DNA from: Muribaculaceae bacterium
Lineage (GTDB): Bacteria > Bacteroidota > Bacteroidia > Bacteroidales > Muribaculaceae
Direction: 5' to 3'
Assembly (NCBI GenBank): GCA_023662835.1
Contig: JAMPII010000013.1
Coordinates: 1 to 45,822 of the forward strand
Length of the DNA: 45,822 bases
Shown: in pieces, positions 1-8,842 of the stretch
How positions within the stretch are numbered: the first letter of the stretch is position 1
How the letters are laid out: every line of letters begins with the position of its first letter
Notes under the pieces: model-generated
What the model was told of the DNA's origin: nothing
Seen by the model: the letters and a program-made list of their open reading frames with translations, nothing else
The model's database searches: none
Position numbers and translations under genes: made by a program

Positions 1-56
1 ACGATGCCCGCATCGCTCCTTCCTCAACTCGCGAAAATCACTCGCCCGGAGCCGCT

Positions 57-88
57 CCAGCGGCCCTGAAATTTTATGATATGGGCCC
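57..88. repeat. Partial copy of palindromic intergenic repeat
   Basis: These 32 bases, running from CCAGCGGCCCTG to ATATGGGCCC, match the right arm of the complete inverted-repeat element at 6353-6512, with one substitution in the AT-rich centre. The sequence just left of it (about 10-56) also resembles the interior of that element, so this is probably the right half of a second copy whose left half lies outside the window. It sits between the susE stop and the window edge. Confidence 0.75.
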
Positions 89-129
89 TGAAATCCAAAC
101 ACACTGTAACGGTTGGGTGAAGAGGTTAA

Positions 130-1170
130 CTATAGTTTTGTGAAAGTTGCGGTGTAGGGCATGGTTGCGAATTGGAGTACAACATGGTAGGTGCCTGAGC
201 CGGGCGATGCGATGTTGTTACCGTCGGCCTTGAGGTCGGTGATTGTGCCGCCTAGGTTGATAGCCCAATCGTTGTTGGCTCGGAATTTGAACTCGCCGCC
301 GGTGAAGGTCACGTCGGCTTCCCATGTGAGATAGTTGGCCGATGGGGTTAGGGGTACAGAATTTTCCCAGCCGCCTACGGCATCGCCAATTAATCCGTAG
401 GTTGTGATGTAGTCGGCAGTGTATGTTAGTTTGTCGATATTAACTTGGCAATAGTAAAGGCCTGCCTGGTCGACTGTTATATTGCCTCCGGATGTTGACA
501 GTTTTCCCTTAGAGGCTCCTGCTCCGTAGTTTGTTCCGTTCCAGTCGGGAGCCGTGGTGAATTTGAAACCACCGGGATCGAGCACTGCGTAGCCGACGAA
601 TTCGGTGCCGTTGCTTGAGATTAGCATCTGCGAAGCAGTTCCTGACCAACCGTTAGCCTGTCCGGGTGTGTATAGGTAATTTATTGACGGGGCAGGCAAG
701 TAGGCTTTTAGCTGGGAGAATTCAACAACGTTTGATTCGATACGGCTCGATTCCAATCCGGAAATCTGAGCGACAGCTCTAAGATAAACAGGTTCGTAGT
801 CGAATTCGTTGGGCGCATTGTCGTTGGTGTAGCCGTGGAGGTTGCAGATAGCGGTGGCAAGGGCCGGACCGGGTATTTTCATTTGTGGAAGGGTTGGGCT
901 TACGGGTTTCACTTCTTCTACGGTTTCGAAACTGCCGTCGAGGGCAACCTGAAGCAGATAGTTTGTTACGGCTGTGTAGCCGTAGTTGGGCCGTGTGCAT
1001 TCGAGGGCCAACGTATCAGTTGGGGTGAGGTCGATAGCCATATTTGCTTCGTAGGGAGTAGCCATCGAGAATGACGTCGGGTCGTGGTAGACGGGTTCTT
1101 TGTCGGTTTCGCAGGCAGAGAATGCAGCAGAGAATGCAATCGCGGCCATATATATGCTAACTTTGTTCAT
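130..1170 (-). CDS. SusE/SusF-like outer-membrane lipoprotein
   Basis: Probable surface glycan-binding lipoprotein working with the SusC/SusD pair encoded just upstream. I chose the ATG at 1170 over an in-frame GTG at 1197 because it gives a compact lipoprotein signal with lipobox FSAC and Cys20. The acidic stretch after the cysteine (ETDKE) fits the Bacteroidetes surface-export signal. The N-terminal part looks like the SusE domain. The C-terminal half holds two related beta-rich segments with NGWSG/GFKFTTAPDW and GGWENS/EFKFRANNDW, which resemble the tandem binding modules of SusE/SusF. About 346 residues, close to SusE of Bacteroides. It is the last gene of the operon, 41 bp after susD. 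Starch or another alpha-glucan is a plausible ligand from the family, but the sequence does not prove the ligand. Confidence 0.85.
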   Translation of the reverse strand: MNKVSIYMAAIAFSAAFSACETDKEPVYHDPTSFSMATPYEANMAIDLTPTDTLALECTRPNYGYTAVTNYLLQVALDGSFETVEEVKPVSPTLPQMKIPGPALATAICNLHGYTNDNAPNEFDYEPVYLRAVAQISGLESSRIESNVVEFSQLKAYLPAPSINYLYTPGQANGWSGTASQMLISSNGTEFVGYAVLDPGGFKFTTAPDWNGTNYGAGASKGKLSTSGGNITVDQAGLYYCQVNIDKLTYTADYITTYGLIGDAVGGWENSVPLTPSANYLTWEADVTFTGGEFKFRANNDWAINLGGTITDLKADGNNIASPGSGTYHVVLQFATMPYTATFTKL

Positions 1171-1211
1171 ATTGATTTGCTTTAATATGTGATTCACTTA
1201 TTTTCGTGCGA

Positions 1212-2879
1212 TCAATAGCCGTAGTTCTGTTTGTAGCCGGCTTGTGAGATTACCTCCGGCGGGATTGCGTAGAGTTTGAAGTAGTCGGGATAGTCGGCAC
1301 CTGAGGCTACGTTGTTTTTCCAGTTCCAGGTGTAGCCTGAGCACCATTTTCCGTAGCGAATGAGGTCGGTTCGGCGGGTGCATTCGGTGTAAAGTTCGCG
1401 GCAACGTTCGTCCTGAAGCGATTCGAGTGTGAGATCGTGCTGTTGCCAGGGCTGCAAACCGGCGCGCTGGCGAATCAGGTTAACGTAGGTTAGGGCATCG
1501 TTGGTGGAGCCAGCACCGTGGAGCATAGCTTCGGCAGCCGAGAGATATATTTCGGCCAGTCGCAGCATAGGCCAGTCGCAGCTGACGTAGTCGTCGCCGC
1601 TGAATGGAGGACGATAAGAGAGGTCGTAGTTGCCGGCGTCGTCCATGTTGTAGTTGCGTAGTTTAACAGCGAGATAGCCATTCGATTCGTAGTCGGCTTG
1701 GTCGAGAGTGGGGTTGTCGATGGCGAATCCGTCGGCTGCGGTTTTCCAGTTGGCGAGGCGCTCGTCGGACGATGTTTTACAGTTGCTGTCGTCCCATGCC
1801 ATTTTGCGTGAGAATTGCTCGCGGGCTACGATGCAACGCCATCCGTTGCCGGCATTGAAATAGTTTGTGGCCATGTCGGAGTTGATCCATCCCAGCAGCA
1901 TTAGTGTGGCGCCGCCGAACGATTTGAGGTTGGGATACTCTTCGGGTATTGTCCAGAGGATTTCGCTTACGGCGTTTGCGCCGCCAACGGCCAGTTCGTC
2001 GTTGTTAGCGGCGAAGTTTTGCAGATAATGGTTGGCTAGGCCCGAGCCGTTGAACCCGGCGCCTTTATGAGCGGCAATCAGTTCGTTTGCAACGCGTACG
2101 CAATCGCTCCAGCGGGGGGTGCCGGTGAATACTTCGGCGTTTAGATAGAATTTTACCAATAGGCCTTGGGCTAGATCCTTGCCGACAAATCCGTAGCGGT
2201 TTTTGCCGGGATTTGTGTTGTATTCGGCTACAACATCCTCGAGCGTTTTTGTCACGCGGTCGAATGCGTCGGAGCGTGATATCTGCGGAGCAACCTTACC
2301 CATTCCGAGATGTTCGTCGGCATAGGGTACGTCGCCAAAGAAGTTGATGAGATAGAAGTAGCAAGCAGAACGAAGGATTTTGCATTCGCGAACTCCCTCT
2401 TGGGCGTCGGCGAGGTCCTGGTCGGTTTTGAGTCCGAAAATGTTGTCGTTCACTGACTGGATGAAGTCGTTACATAGGGCGACGTTGATCATCAAGCGGG
2501 AATAGGCGCCGAATACTGCGCGGTTTTCGGCACTGACAGGGCCGTAGGACAGGGCATTGATAGGCGCATCGGAGGCCGAAAGCCAGCATGCTTCGTCGGT
2601 TGGCACTTCCTCAAGGTTGAAGATCGCGCGTTGGAAAGTTGACATACCGCCGTCGAAATCGTGAACTTGCGAGTCGTTGTTCGGGCCGTGAACGGCGAAG
2701 CTCATGTAAACGTCGCCAAGCACGCGGTCCATGTATGCGCGGGGATCTTTGCTAAAGTCGCCCGAGGTAATCTGAGAGGGGTCGGAGGGTTTTAAGTCGA
2801 GGTCGTCGACACAAGAGCCGAATCCCAACGCCATTGCTCCTACAGTGAACGAAGCCAATATTTTGTTTATGGTATTCAT
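1212..2879 (-). CDS. SusD/RagB family nutrient-binding outer-membrane lipoprotein
   Basis: SusD-type lid that binds glycan at the cell surface and closes over the SusC channel. The 555-residue protein starts with a lipoprotein signal ending in FGSC (Cys23), followed by the acidic VDDLDL. The C-terminal third has the classic family features: RPPFSGDDYVSCDWPMLRLAEIYL, then AAEAM, YVNLIRQRAGL and LQDERCRELYTE. It lies 24 bp downstream of susC and 41 bp upstream of the susE-like gene, so the three are almost certainly co-transcribed. The substrate cannot be read from the sequence. Confidence 0.95.
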   Translation of the reverse strand: MNTINKILASFTVGAMALGFGSCVDDLDLKPSDPSQITSGDFSKDPRAYMDRVLGDVYMSFAVHGPNNDSQVHDFDGGMSTFQRAIFNLEEVPTDEACWLSASDAPINALSYGPVSAENRAVFGAYSRLMINVALCNDFIQSVNDNIFGLKTDQDLADAQEGVRECKILRSACYFYLINFFGDVPYADEHLGMGKVAPQISRSDAFDRVTKTLEDVVAEYNTNPGKNRYGFVGKDLAQGLLVKFYLNAEVFTGTPRWSDCVRVANELIAAHKGAGFNGSGLANHYLQNFAANNDELAVGGANAVSEILWTIPEEYPNLKSFGGATLMLLGWINSDMATNYFNAGNGWRCIVAREQFSRKMAWDDSNCKTSSDERLANWKTAADGFAIDNPTLDQADYESNGYLAVKLRNYNMDDAGNYDLSYRPPFSGDDYVSCDWPMLRLAEIYLSAAEAMLHGAGSTNDALTYVNLIRQRAGLQPWQQHDLTLESLQDERCRELYTECTRRTDLIRYGKWCSGYTWNWKNNVASGADYPDYFKLYAIPPEVISQAGYKQNYGY

Positions 2880-2903
2880 AATGGAAATGTCGTTTTATAG
2901 TGA

Positions 2904-5900
2904 TTAGAAAGTAGCTGTGAGGCCAAGAGTAACGGTGATTGGACGGGGGTAGATGTCGTTGTCGATACCGCCGAACACTTCAGGATCGATACCCTTGTAT
3001 TTTGTGATTACGAACGGGTTTTGTACAACACCGAACACACGCAGGTTCAAGCGGTTGTTGAGCAGGTTGTTGAAGGTGTAGCCTACGGATATGTTGTCGC
3101 AGCGGATAAATGAGGCGTTTTCAATCCAGTAGTTGGACAGTACAAGGTTGTTCAGGTCGGTGTCGGCCGGGAAGAGGTATTCGCCGCGCATGAGGTTGTT
3201 CACCTGAATCTGGTTAGTTAACACATTTGATAGGCGAGTGTTAGACAAACGCGGGCCGTTGTAGTTGTAGTTGCCCAACGAGGCGCGTAGGGTGATTCCG
3301 AAGTCCCAGTTTTTATAATTGAATGTATTGGTCCAGTTGAAGGTCCAGTCGGGTTCGGCGGTATGGTACTTTATTTTGTCGGCATCGTTTATTTGGCCGT
3401 CGCCGTTCTGGTCGACATACTGTCCGGGGATTGGATCGCCATGGCGGTCGTAAACTTGTTCGTAGACCATGAATGTGTTAATAGGCTCGCCAACGAGGAA
3501 GTAGCGCAGTGGGGTGCCTATGCCGACGGGAGTGTTGGCGTTGGACATGTCGTTTTTGTCGCCGTCGAGTTTTGTTACTTTGTTGTGGTTGTAGGCGGCG
3601 TTGAACGATGTTGTCCAGGTGAAATCTTTGTTAACAATGGGACGGGCGGTGACATTGAATTCAACACCTGTGTTGCGCATCGAACCTACGTTGCGCAGCA
3701 GGAAGTTGGATGTTGCCTGTCCGGCGAAGAAGCCTTCGAAAAGGAGATCCTTTGTCTGACGCAGGTACCAGTCGGCGCTGAATGTGATGCGGTTGTTAAG
3801 GATGCCCAGGTCAAGGCCGATGTTCCAAGTTGTAGTTTCCTCCCATTTTATACCTTCGTCGTAGGGACGTGGGTAGAGGGGATCGATCCAGTTTTGAACG
3901 CCGTTGCCTGCGTCGGAATGGGCAAGGTAGTGGAAGCCGGGTTGATATGAGGATATATAGACAGGCATATATGGTAGGAAACTGGTGTTGAGGTCCTGCT
4001 GACCGGTTATGCCCCAACCTAAACGGAGTTTACCTTCATTGACGTATTGGCGGATATCCTCCATGAAGTCCATGTTCATGAATTTCCATCCGAGGGCCAG
4101 CGATGGGAAAAGTCCCCAGCGGTTATCCTTTGAGAAGCGCGACGAGCCGTCGTCGCGGAGGGTGAATGTGAGCAGGTAGGTGTCGTCGAATGTGTAGTTA
4201 ACGCGGCCGTAGAATGAGACGAGCATCAATTTTTCGGCCCAGCGGGTCATTGTGCTGCCGGAAACGCGAGTGCCGGCGAGCGACTGGCTGTATTGGTCGA
4301 GGGTGTAGGTGCCTGTTGCAGGATCGTATGGCACGTAAGGAGAGTTGTCGGTAACGAACCCGGGCGAGTTAACCATATAGTGACTGCGGCCGTGATAGTC
4401 GAAGCGCTGCCAAGAATAACCGGCCATTACGTCGAGTGTTGATTTGATTTCGTCGAAGTCCTTACGATAGTTGGCATAGAATTCCAACAGTGTGTTGCGC
4501 TGAAGTTCATACCATTTTGTGCGGGCTCCGGCTCCGGCTGCTGTAACTATTCCGTCGCCTGTTTCCAGGCGGGTGTTGTAGAGGTTCTGATCGTACCACG
4601 ACATGATTGAGTTTGGAGCGGTATCGTTCCACGACTGGTTTTTAGAAACCTGGAAACCGAGGTTCAGGTTAAAGTGGAGTTCGGGGAGGAAATGGAGCGC
4701 ATAGTCGAACTGGATATTTCCGTTTCCCTGATATGTTTCGCCAACGTTGCTACGTTCGGCCAGCATCTGTACGGGGTTTCTCGAGCACAATGGGTTGATG
4801 TTACCGTTGCTCTCGGTGATGTTCCAGTAGCCGTTGAACATTGTCATGCCCGAGTTGCCGACTGTTGGGTATTTATAATGGACTGGGCGCGAGGGGTTGT
4901 AGGAGATAGCAGTTCCCAGGGCGCCACTGTCGGCCTGACGGCTTCTGGCGTATGTTCCCATAAGGTTGGCGGTTACTTGCAGCTCGCCATCGAAAAATTT
5001 GGGCGTCAATGTAATGCCGGCGGTTGTGCGCTGCATTCCGGAGTTTTTCAGGATACCCTGATTGTCGGTGTAGGATGCACTGACGCGATAAGGAAGCCAG
5101 TCGAGCGAACCGCTTACCGACAACGCATAATCCTGGGAGAATGATGTTCGCAGAATTTCATCCTGCCAGTTAGTGTTATGTTCGCCCATAACCTGTTGGG
5201 CAACTTCTTCGCCGTATTGGTCGACAACATATGGGCGTAGCTCATGAGCGCTCATCATGTCGAGGGTTTTGCGGGCAGTGTTAAGGTGGAAGTTGGCGGC
5301 GAAACTAACTTTTGGGGCTCCGGATTTTCCTTTTTTTGTTGTTATGATAATCACACCGTTTGAGGCGCGGCTACCATAGATGGCAGTAGCCGAAGCATCC
5401 TTCAGCACGGTCATCGACTCGATATCCTGGGGGTTTACCATGGTCATGGCGTTTGTTCCGCCGGCGTTCGACTGGTTTGTCATCGGCACGCCGTCGATAA
5501 CAATCAGAGGGGCATTGGATGCTGTTAGAGAGTTGCCGCCGCGGATTCGGATCTCGGCATTTCCTGTTGGGTCGCCACCGTTAGTTGTGACAACCACACC
5601 GGGGCTTGCGCCAACCAGAAGGTCCTGGGTGGATGTGGCTATGGCGGCAGAAATCTCGTCGGGCTTGATTACGGCAACCGAACCGGTAGCGTCCGATTTT
5701 TTTACTACGCCATAGCCGATAGCGACGACTTCGTTTAAGACTACTGAATTCTCGTGCATGACTACATTAACGGTAGTTCGTCCTTCGACGGCCACGTCTT
5801 GTGTGTTATAGCCTACATATGAAAATGTCAGCACACTGTTGTGCTCAGCTTCAATGACATAGTTGCCGTCGAGGTCGGTGGCTGTACCTGTCATTGTTCC

Positions 5901-6038
5901 TTTAACTAGCACACTGGCTCCAATGAGGGGTTCGCCAGTGGCGTCGGTTACAGTACCTGAGACTGTAAATTTCTGTGCAAGAGCCGGAAAAGCTGCGCAT
6001 ACAAGAAGAAGCGCCACGAGCCATGCTTTCCGATTCAT
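2904..6038 (-). CDS. SusC/RagA family TonB-linked outer-membrane transporter
   Basis: TonB-dependent beta-barrel that imports oligosaccharides captured by the SusD partner. From the ATG at 6038 (preferred; an in-frame ATG at 6059 adds seven residues before an otherwise good signal peptide ending FPALAQ) the protein is 1044 residues. In order it has a carboxypeptidase-regulatory-like domain (VSGTVTDATGEPLIGASV), a plug domain beginning near EVVAIGYGVVKKSD with the IRIRGGNSLTASNAPLIVIDG and VLKDASATAIYGSRASNGVI signatures, and a large barrel ending in LGLTATF. First gene of the susCDE operon. No sugar-cleaving enzyme is visible on this side; any would have to lie beyond position 1. Confidence 0.96.
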   Translation of the reverse strand: MNRKAWLVALLLVCAAFPALAQKFTVSGTVTDATGEPLIGASVLVKGTMTGTATDLDGNYVIEAEHNSVLTFSYVGYNTQDVAVEGRTTVNVVMHENSVVLNEVVAIGYGVVKKSDATGSVAVIKPDEISAAIATSTQDLLVGASPGVVVTTNGGDPTGNAEIRIRGGNSLTASNAPLIVIDGVPMTNQSNAGGTNAMTMVNPQDIESMTVLKDASATAIYGSRASNGVIIITTKKGKSGAPKVSFAANFHLNTARKTLDMMSAHELRPYVVDQYGEEVAQQVMGEHNTNWQDEILRTSFSQDYALSVSGSLDWLPYRVSASYTDNQGILKNSGMQRTTAGITLTPKFFDGELQVTANLMGTYARSRQADSGALGTAISYNPSRPVHYKYPTVGNSGMTMFNGYWNITESNGNINPLCSRNPVQMLAERSNVGETYQGNGNIQFDYALHFLPELHFNLNLGFQVSKNQSWNDTAPNSIMSWYDQNLYNTRLETGDGIVTAAGAGARTKWYELQRNTLLEFYANYRKDFDEIKSTLDVMAGYSWQRFDYHGRSHYMVNSPGFVTDNSPYVPYDPATGTYTLDQYSQSLAGTRVSGSTMTRWAEKLMLVSFYGRVNYTFDDTYLLTFTLRDDGSSRFSKDNRWGLFPSLALGWKFMNMDFMEDIRQYVNEGKLRLGWGITGQQDLNTSFLPYMPVYISSYQPGFHYLAHSDAGNGVQNWIDPLYPRPYDEGIKWEETTTWNIGLDLGILNNRITFSADWYLRQTKDLLFEGFFAGQATSNFLLRNVGSMRNTGVEFNVTARPIVNKDFTWTTSFNAAYNHNKVTKLDGDKNDMSNANTPVGIGTPLRYFLVGEPINTFMVYEQVYDRHGDPIPGQYVDQNGDGQINDADKIKYHTAEPDWTFNWTNTFNYKNWDFGITLRASLGNYNYNGPRLSNTRLSNVLTNQIQVNNLMRGEYLFPADTDLNNLVLSNYWIENASFIRCDNISVGYTFNNLLNNRLNLRVFGVVQNPFVITKYKGIDPEVFGGIDNDIYPRPITVTLGLTATF

Positions 6039-6352
6039 TTGGAAACAAATGTTGTTCATGCAAGAGGGTGTTTAGAATTATTAAATTAAAGAGATTTTGA
6101 AGTTTTTACTACAGATAACACGATAAATACTAGTTATTTACTCGTGATAGCTGACGTTGCGAGTCGGTTTTAAGTAATGTTTAATCTTTTAACATTTTTT
6201 TGAGAAACAAACTCAAAATTGAAAACAAGCGTTACCAAAAAAAGTTTAAAAAATATTGATGTTCTATAACATATACCACGTGTAAAGGTCAAAGTGACCC
6301 CTTCGGCTGCGAGTTGCCAAGCGAATACTTCTTTATTGGAGAGGTGGTCTTA

Positions 6353-6512
6353 GGGCCCATATCATAAAATTTCAGGGCCGCTGGGGTCGCTGGCTTGGGT
6401 GCTTTTTATCCTTTGGCCCAGTCACGTAGCTCGCTATGCTCCTGAGCCTGCAGGCCAAAAATCCCTCCAAACCAGCGACCCCAGCGGCCCTGAAAATTTA
6501 TGATATGGGCCC
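6353..6512. repeat. Complete palindromic intergenic element (MITE/REP-like)
   Basis: Two 41-bp arms (6353-6393 and 6472-6512) are inverted copies of each other with one mismatch, from GGGCCCATATC to GGGGTCGCTGG. They surround a 78-bp core that carries further imperfect symmetry (CCTTTGGCC near 6410 against GGCCAAAAA near 6453). Transcribed, the whole would fold into a very long hairpin. No open reading frame of note is inside. A related partial copy lies at 57-88, on the other side of the susCDE operon. Could be a non-autonomous transposable element or a REP-type repeat; transcript termination between the divergent units is also possible. Confidence 0.8.
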
Positions 6513-6566
6513 TTAATTTCTGGTGTATATTTGCTTTCACACGCACGAAGAATCGCTTTTTTTTGT

Positions 6567-6574
6567 TATTTTTG
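6567..6574 (+). promoter_or_regulatory. Candidate Bacteroidetes -7 box for rsh
   Basis: TATTTTTG matches the TAnnTTTG consensus of Bacteroidetes sigma-ABfr promoters and lies 25 bases before the chosen rsh ATG. No TTTG -33 box is seen at the expected 19-20 base spacing, so the call rests on one box only. Confidence 0.4.
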
Positions 6575-6599
6575 TAAATTGAACCAGATACATGCATTT

Positions 6600-8837
6600 A
6601 TGGAGCAGAATAATAAACTCACTTCCGCTGAAGAAGACCGAATGATTGACGATGCCTTTCAGGATGTTCTGAAAGGTTATCTCGCAAGCAACCACCGTAA
6701 AAAGGTGGAAATCATTGAGCGTGCCTACCGGTTTGCCCGTGAAGCACACAAAGGAGTGCGCCGTCGTTCAGGCGAACCTTATATTCTGCATCCTATTGCC
6801 GTCGCAAAAATTGCAAATCAGGAAATTGGTCTGGGTTCCACAAGTATTTGCGCCGCTTTGCTCCATGATGTTGTTGAGGATACGGAATATACTGTCGAGG
6901 ATATAGAAGCTCATTTTGGGAAAAAAATCGCACAGCTTGTTGCGGGTCTGACTAAAATTTCGGGCGGTATATTCGGAGACAAAGCTTCGGCTCAGGCTGA
7001 GAACTTCCGTAAGCTCCTGCTCACAATGAGCGAGGATATACGTGTTGTGCTCCTGAAAATGGCCGACCGTTTGCACAATATGCGCACTCTAGGTTCAATG
7101 TCACCTAACAAACAATATAAAATAGCCGGCGAAACGTTGTATATATATGCGCCATTGGCTCATCGTCTGGGACTGTTCGCTATCAAAACTGAACTTGAGG
7201 ATTTGAGTTTCAAGTATGAGCACCCTATGGCCTACAAGCGCATAAGCGAGCAAATTCAGGCTTCCCAAAACCGCCGCTCTGCCGTTTATAATGATTTTTC
7301 GCTCCCTATCAAGCAGCGGCTTACCGATATGGGACTGAAATTCGAGGCAAAGGCACGCTTGAAATCGGTTTATTCGATATGGCGGAAAATGGAAACAAAG
7401 CATATCCCGTTCGAGGAGGTGTACGACCTGTATGCGATGCGAATAATTTTCGACTGTGAGGACCAATCGCTTGAAAAACAGATATGCTGGCAAATATACT
7501 CAGCCATAACCGACCTGTACCGTCTGCATCCTGAACGCACACGCGACTGGATCAGTAACCCCAAAGCAAATGGTTACCAGGCTCTGCACCTGACCGTAAT
7601 GGGTCCCGACGGGAATTGGATTGAAGTGCAGATTCGCTCCCGCCGCATGGATGAGATTGCCGAACTTGGTTTCGCTGCGCATTGGAAATATAAGATTGGT
7701 GAGGGTGAGGAAGAAAGCGAACTTAACGCGTGGCTGTCAACAATCAAGGATATTCTCGACAATCCAGAGCCAAACGCAATCGACTTCCTCGATACATTGA
7801 AGCTCAATCTTTTCGCTTCTGAAATAGTGGTGTTCACGCCCAAGGGTGAACTTTTGACATTGCCAAACAACGCGACTGTGCTCGATGTAGCTTTCGAACT
7901 ACATTCGGAAATAGGAATGCATTGCATAGCCGGGAAGGTAAATCATAAGCTGGTGCCTCTGAGCCACAAGTTGCGCTCAGGCGACCAAGTGGAGGTGCTG
8001 ACATCGCAAAGTCAGACGCCGAAGGCTGAATGGGTAAACTTTCTGGCGACGGCGAAGGCGCGTACGCGTCTGCGCCAGCTGATGCGCAAGGAACTGCAGC
8101 CTATAATCGAGCGTGGCGAGGCTATTTACGAATCGTACCTTGCAGAGCATGGTATTGAAGATTCCAACCTGGTGATAACCAAGGTTCTAGGGACAATGCA
8201 TCTCGAAAACCGCGAGGAATTATATCTTGCTCTTGGCAAAAATGAGGCGAAAATACCTTCCCATATGTCGAAGCTTTTGCGTCCGGCACAAACATCGCTG
8301 ATCAGCAAGGTGCTCCGCCCGCTCATGGGTAAACGGCCGCCGCAGCATTTGCCCGAGGAGCAGCCCGCCCGTAAGCCGGTTAACATGAAAGAGGTTTATC
8401 AGCTCACAACCGGCGACGACGGTGAACCGAACTATCGAATGTGTGACTGCTGTCATCCTATTCCCGGCGACGATGTGATGGGCTGGCTCAACGACGAGGG
8501 TGAAGTGGAACTCCATTCGCTAAGCTGTCCGCGAGCTTCGGTGCTGAAGGCGAGCTTCGGCAAAAGGATAATCTCGGTAGAATGGCCTGCGCAAAAGGAA
8601 ACATATCGCACGAATGTAAGGCTGGAAGGAATTGACCGGCAGGGAATACTGATGGACATCATTCAGGTGCTGTCGCAGAATATGCAACTCGACTTGCGCA
8701 AACTAGATATAGAGGCCGACGAAGGTGTGTTCCATTGCGATCTTGCTATTAAGGTGAGCGATTCGAACGAAGTGACTGCTCTCTGCTCGAAATTGAAACA
8801 GATAAATGGCGTAAAACGCGCAACACGTGTAAGTTAA
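6600..8837 (+). CDS. Bifunctional (p)ppGpp synthetase/hydrolase (RelA/SpoT, Rsh)
   Basis: Makes and degrades the stringent-response alarmones (p)ppGpp. The ATG at 6600 gives a 745-residue protein starting MEQNNKL; the upstream in-frame ATG adds 23 residues of unrelated character that fall over the candidate promoter. Domains in order: an HD hydrolase with intact HDVVEDT (His89-Asp90); a synthetase with KSVYSIWRKM, YDLYAMRIIFD and NGYQALHLTV; a TGS domain (VFTPKGELLTLP); a cysteine-rich stretch (MCDCCHPIPGDD); and a C-terminal ACT domain. Both catalytic domains keep their key motifs, so hydrolysis and synthesis are both expected. Length is typical for long RSH enzymes. The 7TM-HD gene begins 5 bp after its stop. 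Confidence 0.96.
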   Translation: MEQNNKLTSAEEDRMIDDAFQDVLKGYLASNHRKKVEIIERAYRFAREAHKGVRRRSGEPYILHPIAVAKIANQEIGLGSTSICAALLHDVVEDTEYTVEDIEAHFGKKIAQLVAGLTKISGGIFGDKASAQAENFRKLLLTMSEDIRVVLLKMADRLHNMRTLGSMSPNKQYKIAGETLYIYAPLAHRLGLFAIKTELEDLSFKYEHPMAYKRISEQIQASQNRRSAVYNDFSLPIKQRLTDMGLKFEAKARLKSVYSIWRKMETKHIPFEEVYDLYAMRIIFDCEDQSLEKQICWQIYSAITDLYRLHPERTRDWISNPKANGYQALHLTVMGPDGNWIEVQIRSRRMDEIAELGFAAHWKYKIGEGEEESELNAWLSTIKDILDNPEPNAIDFLDTLKLNLFASEIVVFTPKGELLTLPNNATVLDVAFELHSEIGMHCIAGKVNHKLVPLSHKLRSGDQVEVLTSQSQTPKAEWVNFLATAKARTRLRQLMRKELQPIIERGEAIYESYLAEHGIEDSNLVITKVLGTMHLENREELYLALGKNEAKIPSHMSKLLRPAQTSLISKVLRPLMGKRPPQHLPEEQPARKPVNMKEVYQLTTGDDGEPNYRMCDCCHPIPGDDVMGWLNDEGEVELHSLSCPRASVLKASFGKRIISVEWPAQKETYRTNVRLEGIDRQGILMDIIQVLSQNMQLDLRKLDIEADEGVFHCDLAIKVSDSNEVTALCSKLKQINGVKRATRVS

Positions 8838-8842
8838 TATTC

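Larger units (their letters stand above)
6039..6599. other. Intergenic region between divergent susC and rsh
   Basis: About 560 bases without a supported gene. The susC-proximal part (6060-6350) is AT-rich and holds a 7-bp inverted repeat, TTTTGAG at 6198-6204 and CTCAAAA at 6212-6218, which could be an operator or weak hairpin. I found no convincing TAnnTTTG box reading toward susC. The middle is filled by the palindromic element at 6353-6512. The last 70 bases carry a candidate promoter for rsh. Confidence 0.6.

Noticed and set aside
3363-3950. 195-residue open frame antisense to susC
   Set aside because: Shadow frame of a certain susC gene.
6406-6597. 63-residue frame over the palindromic element
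   Set aside because: Lies on the repeat and the rsh promoter region; no support as a protein.
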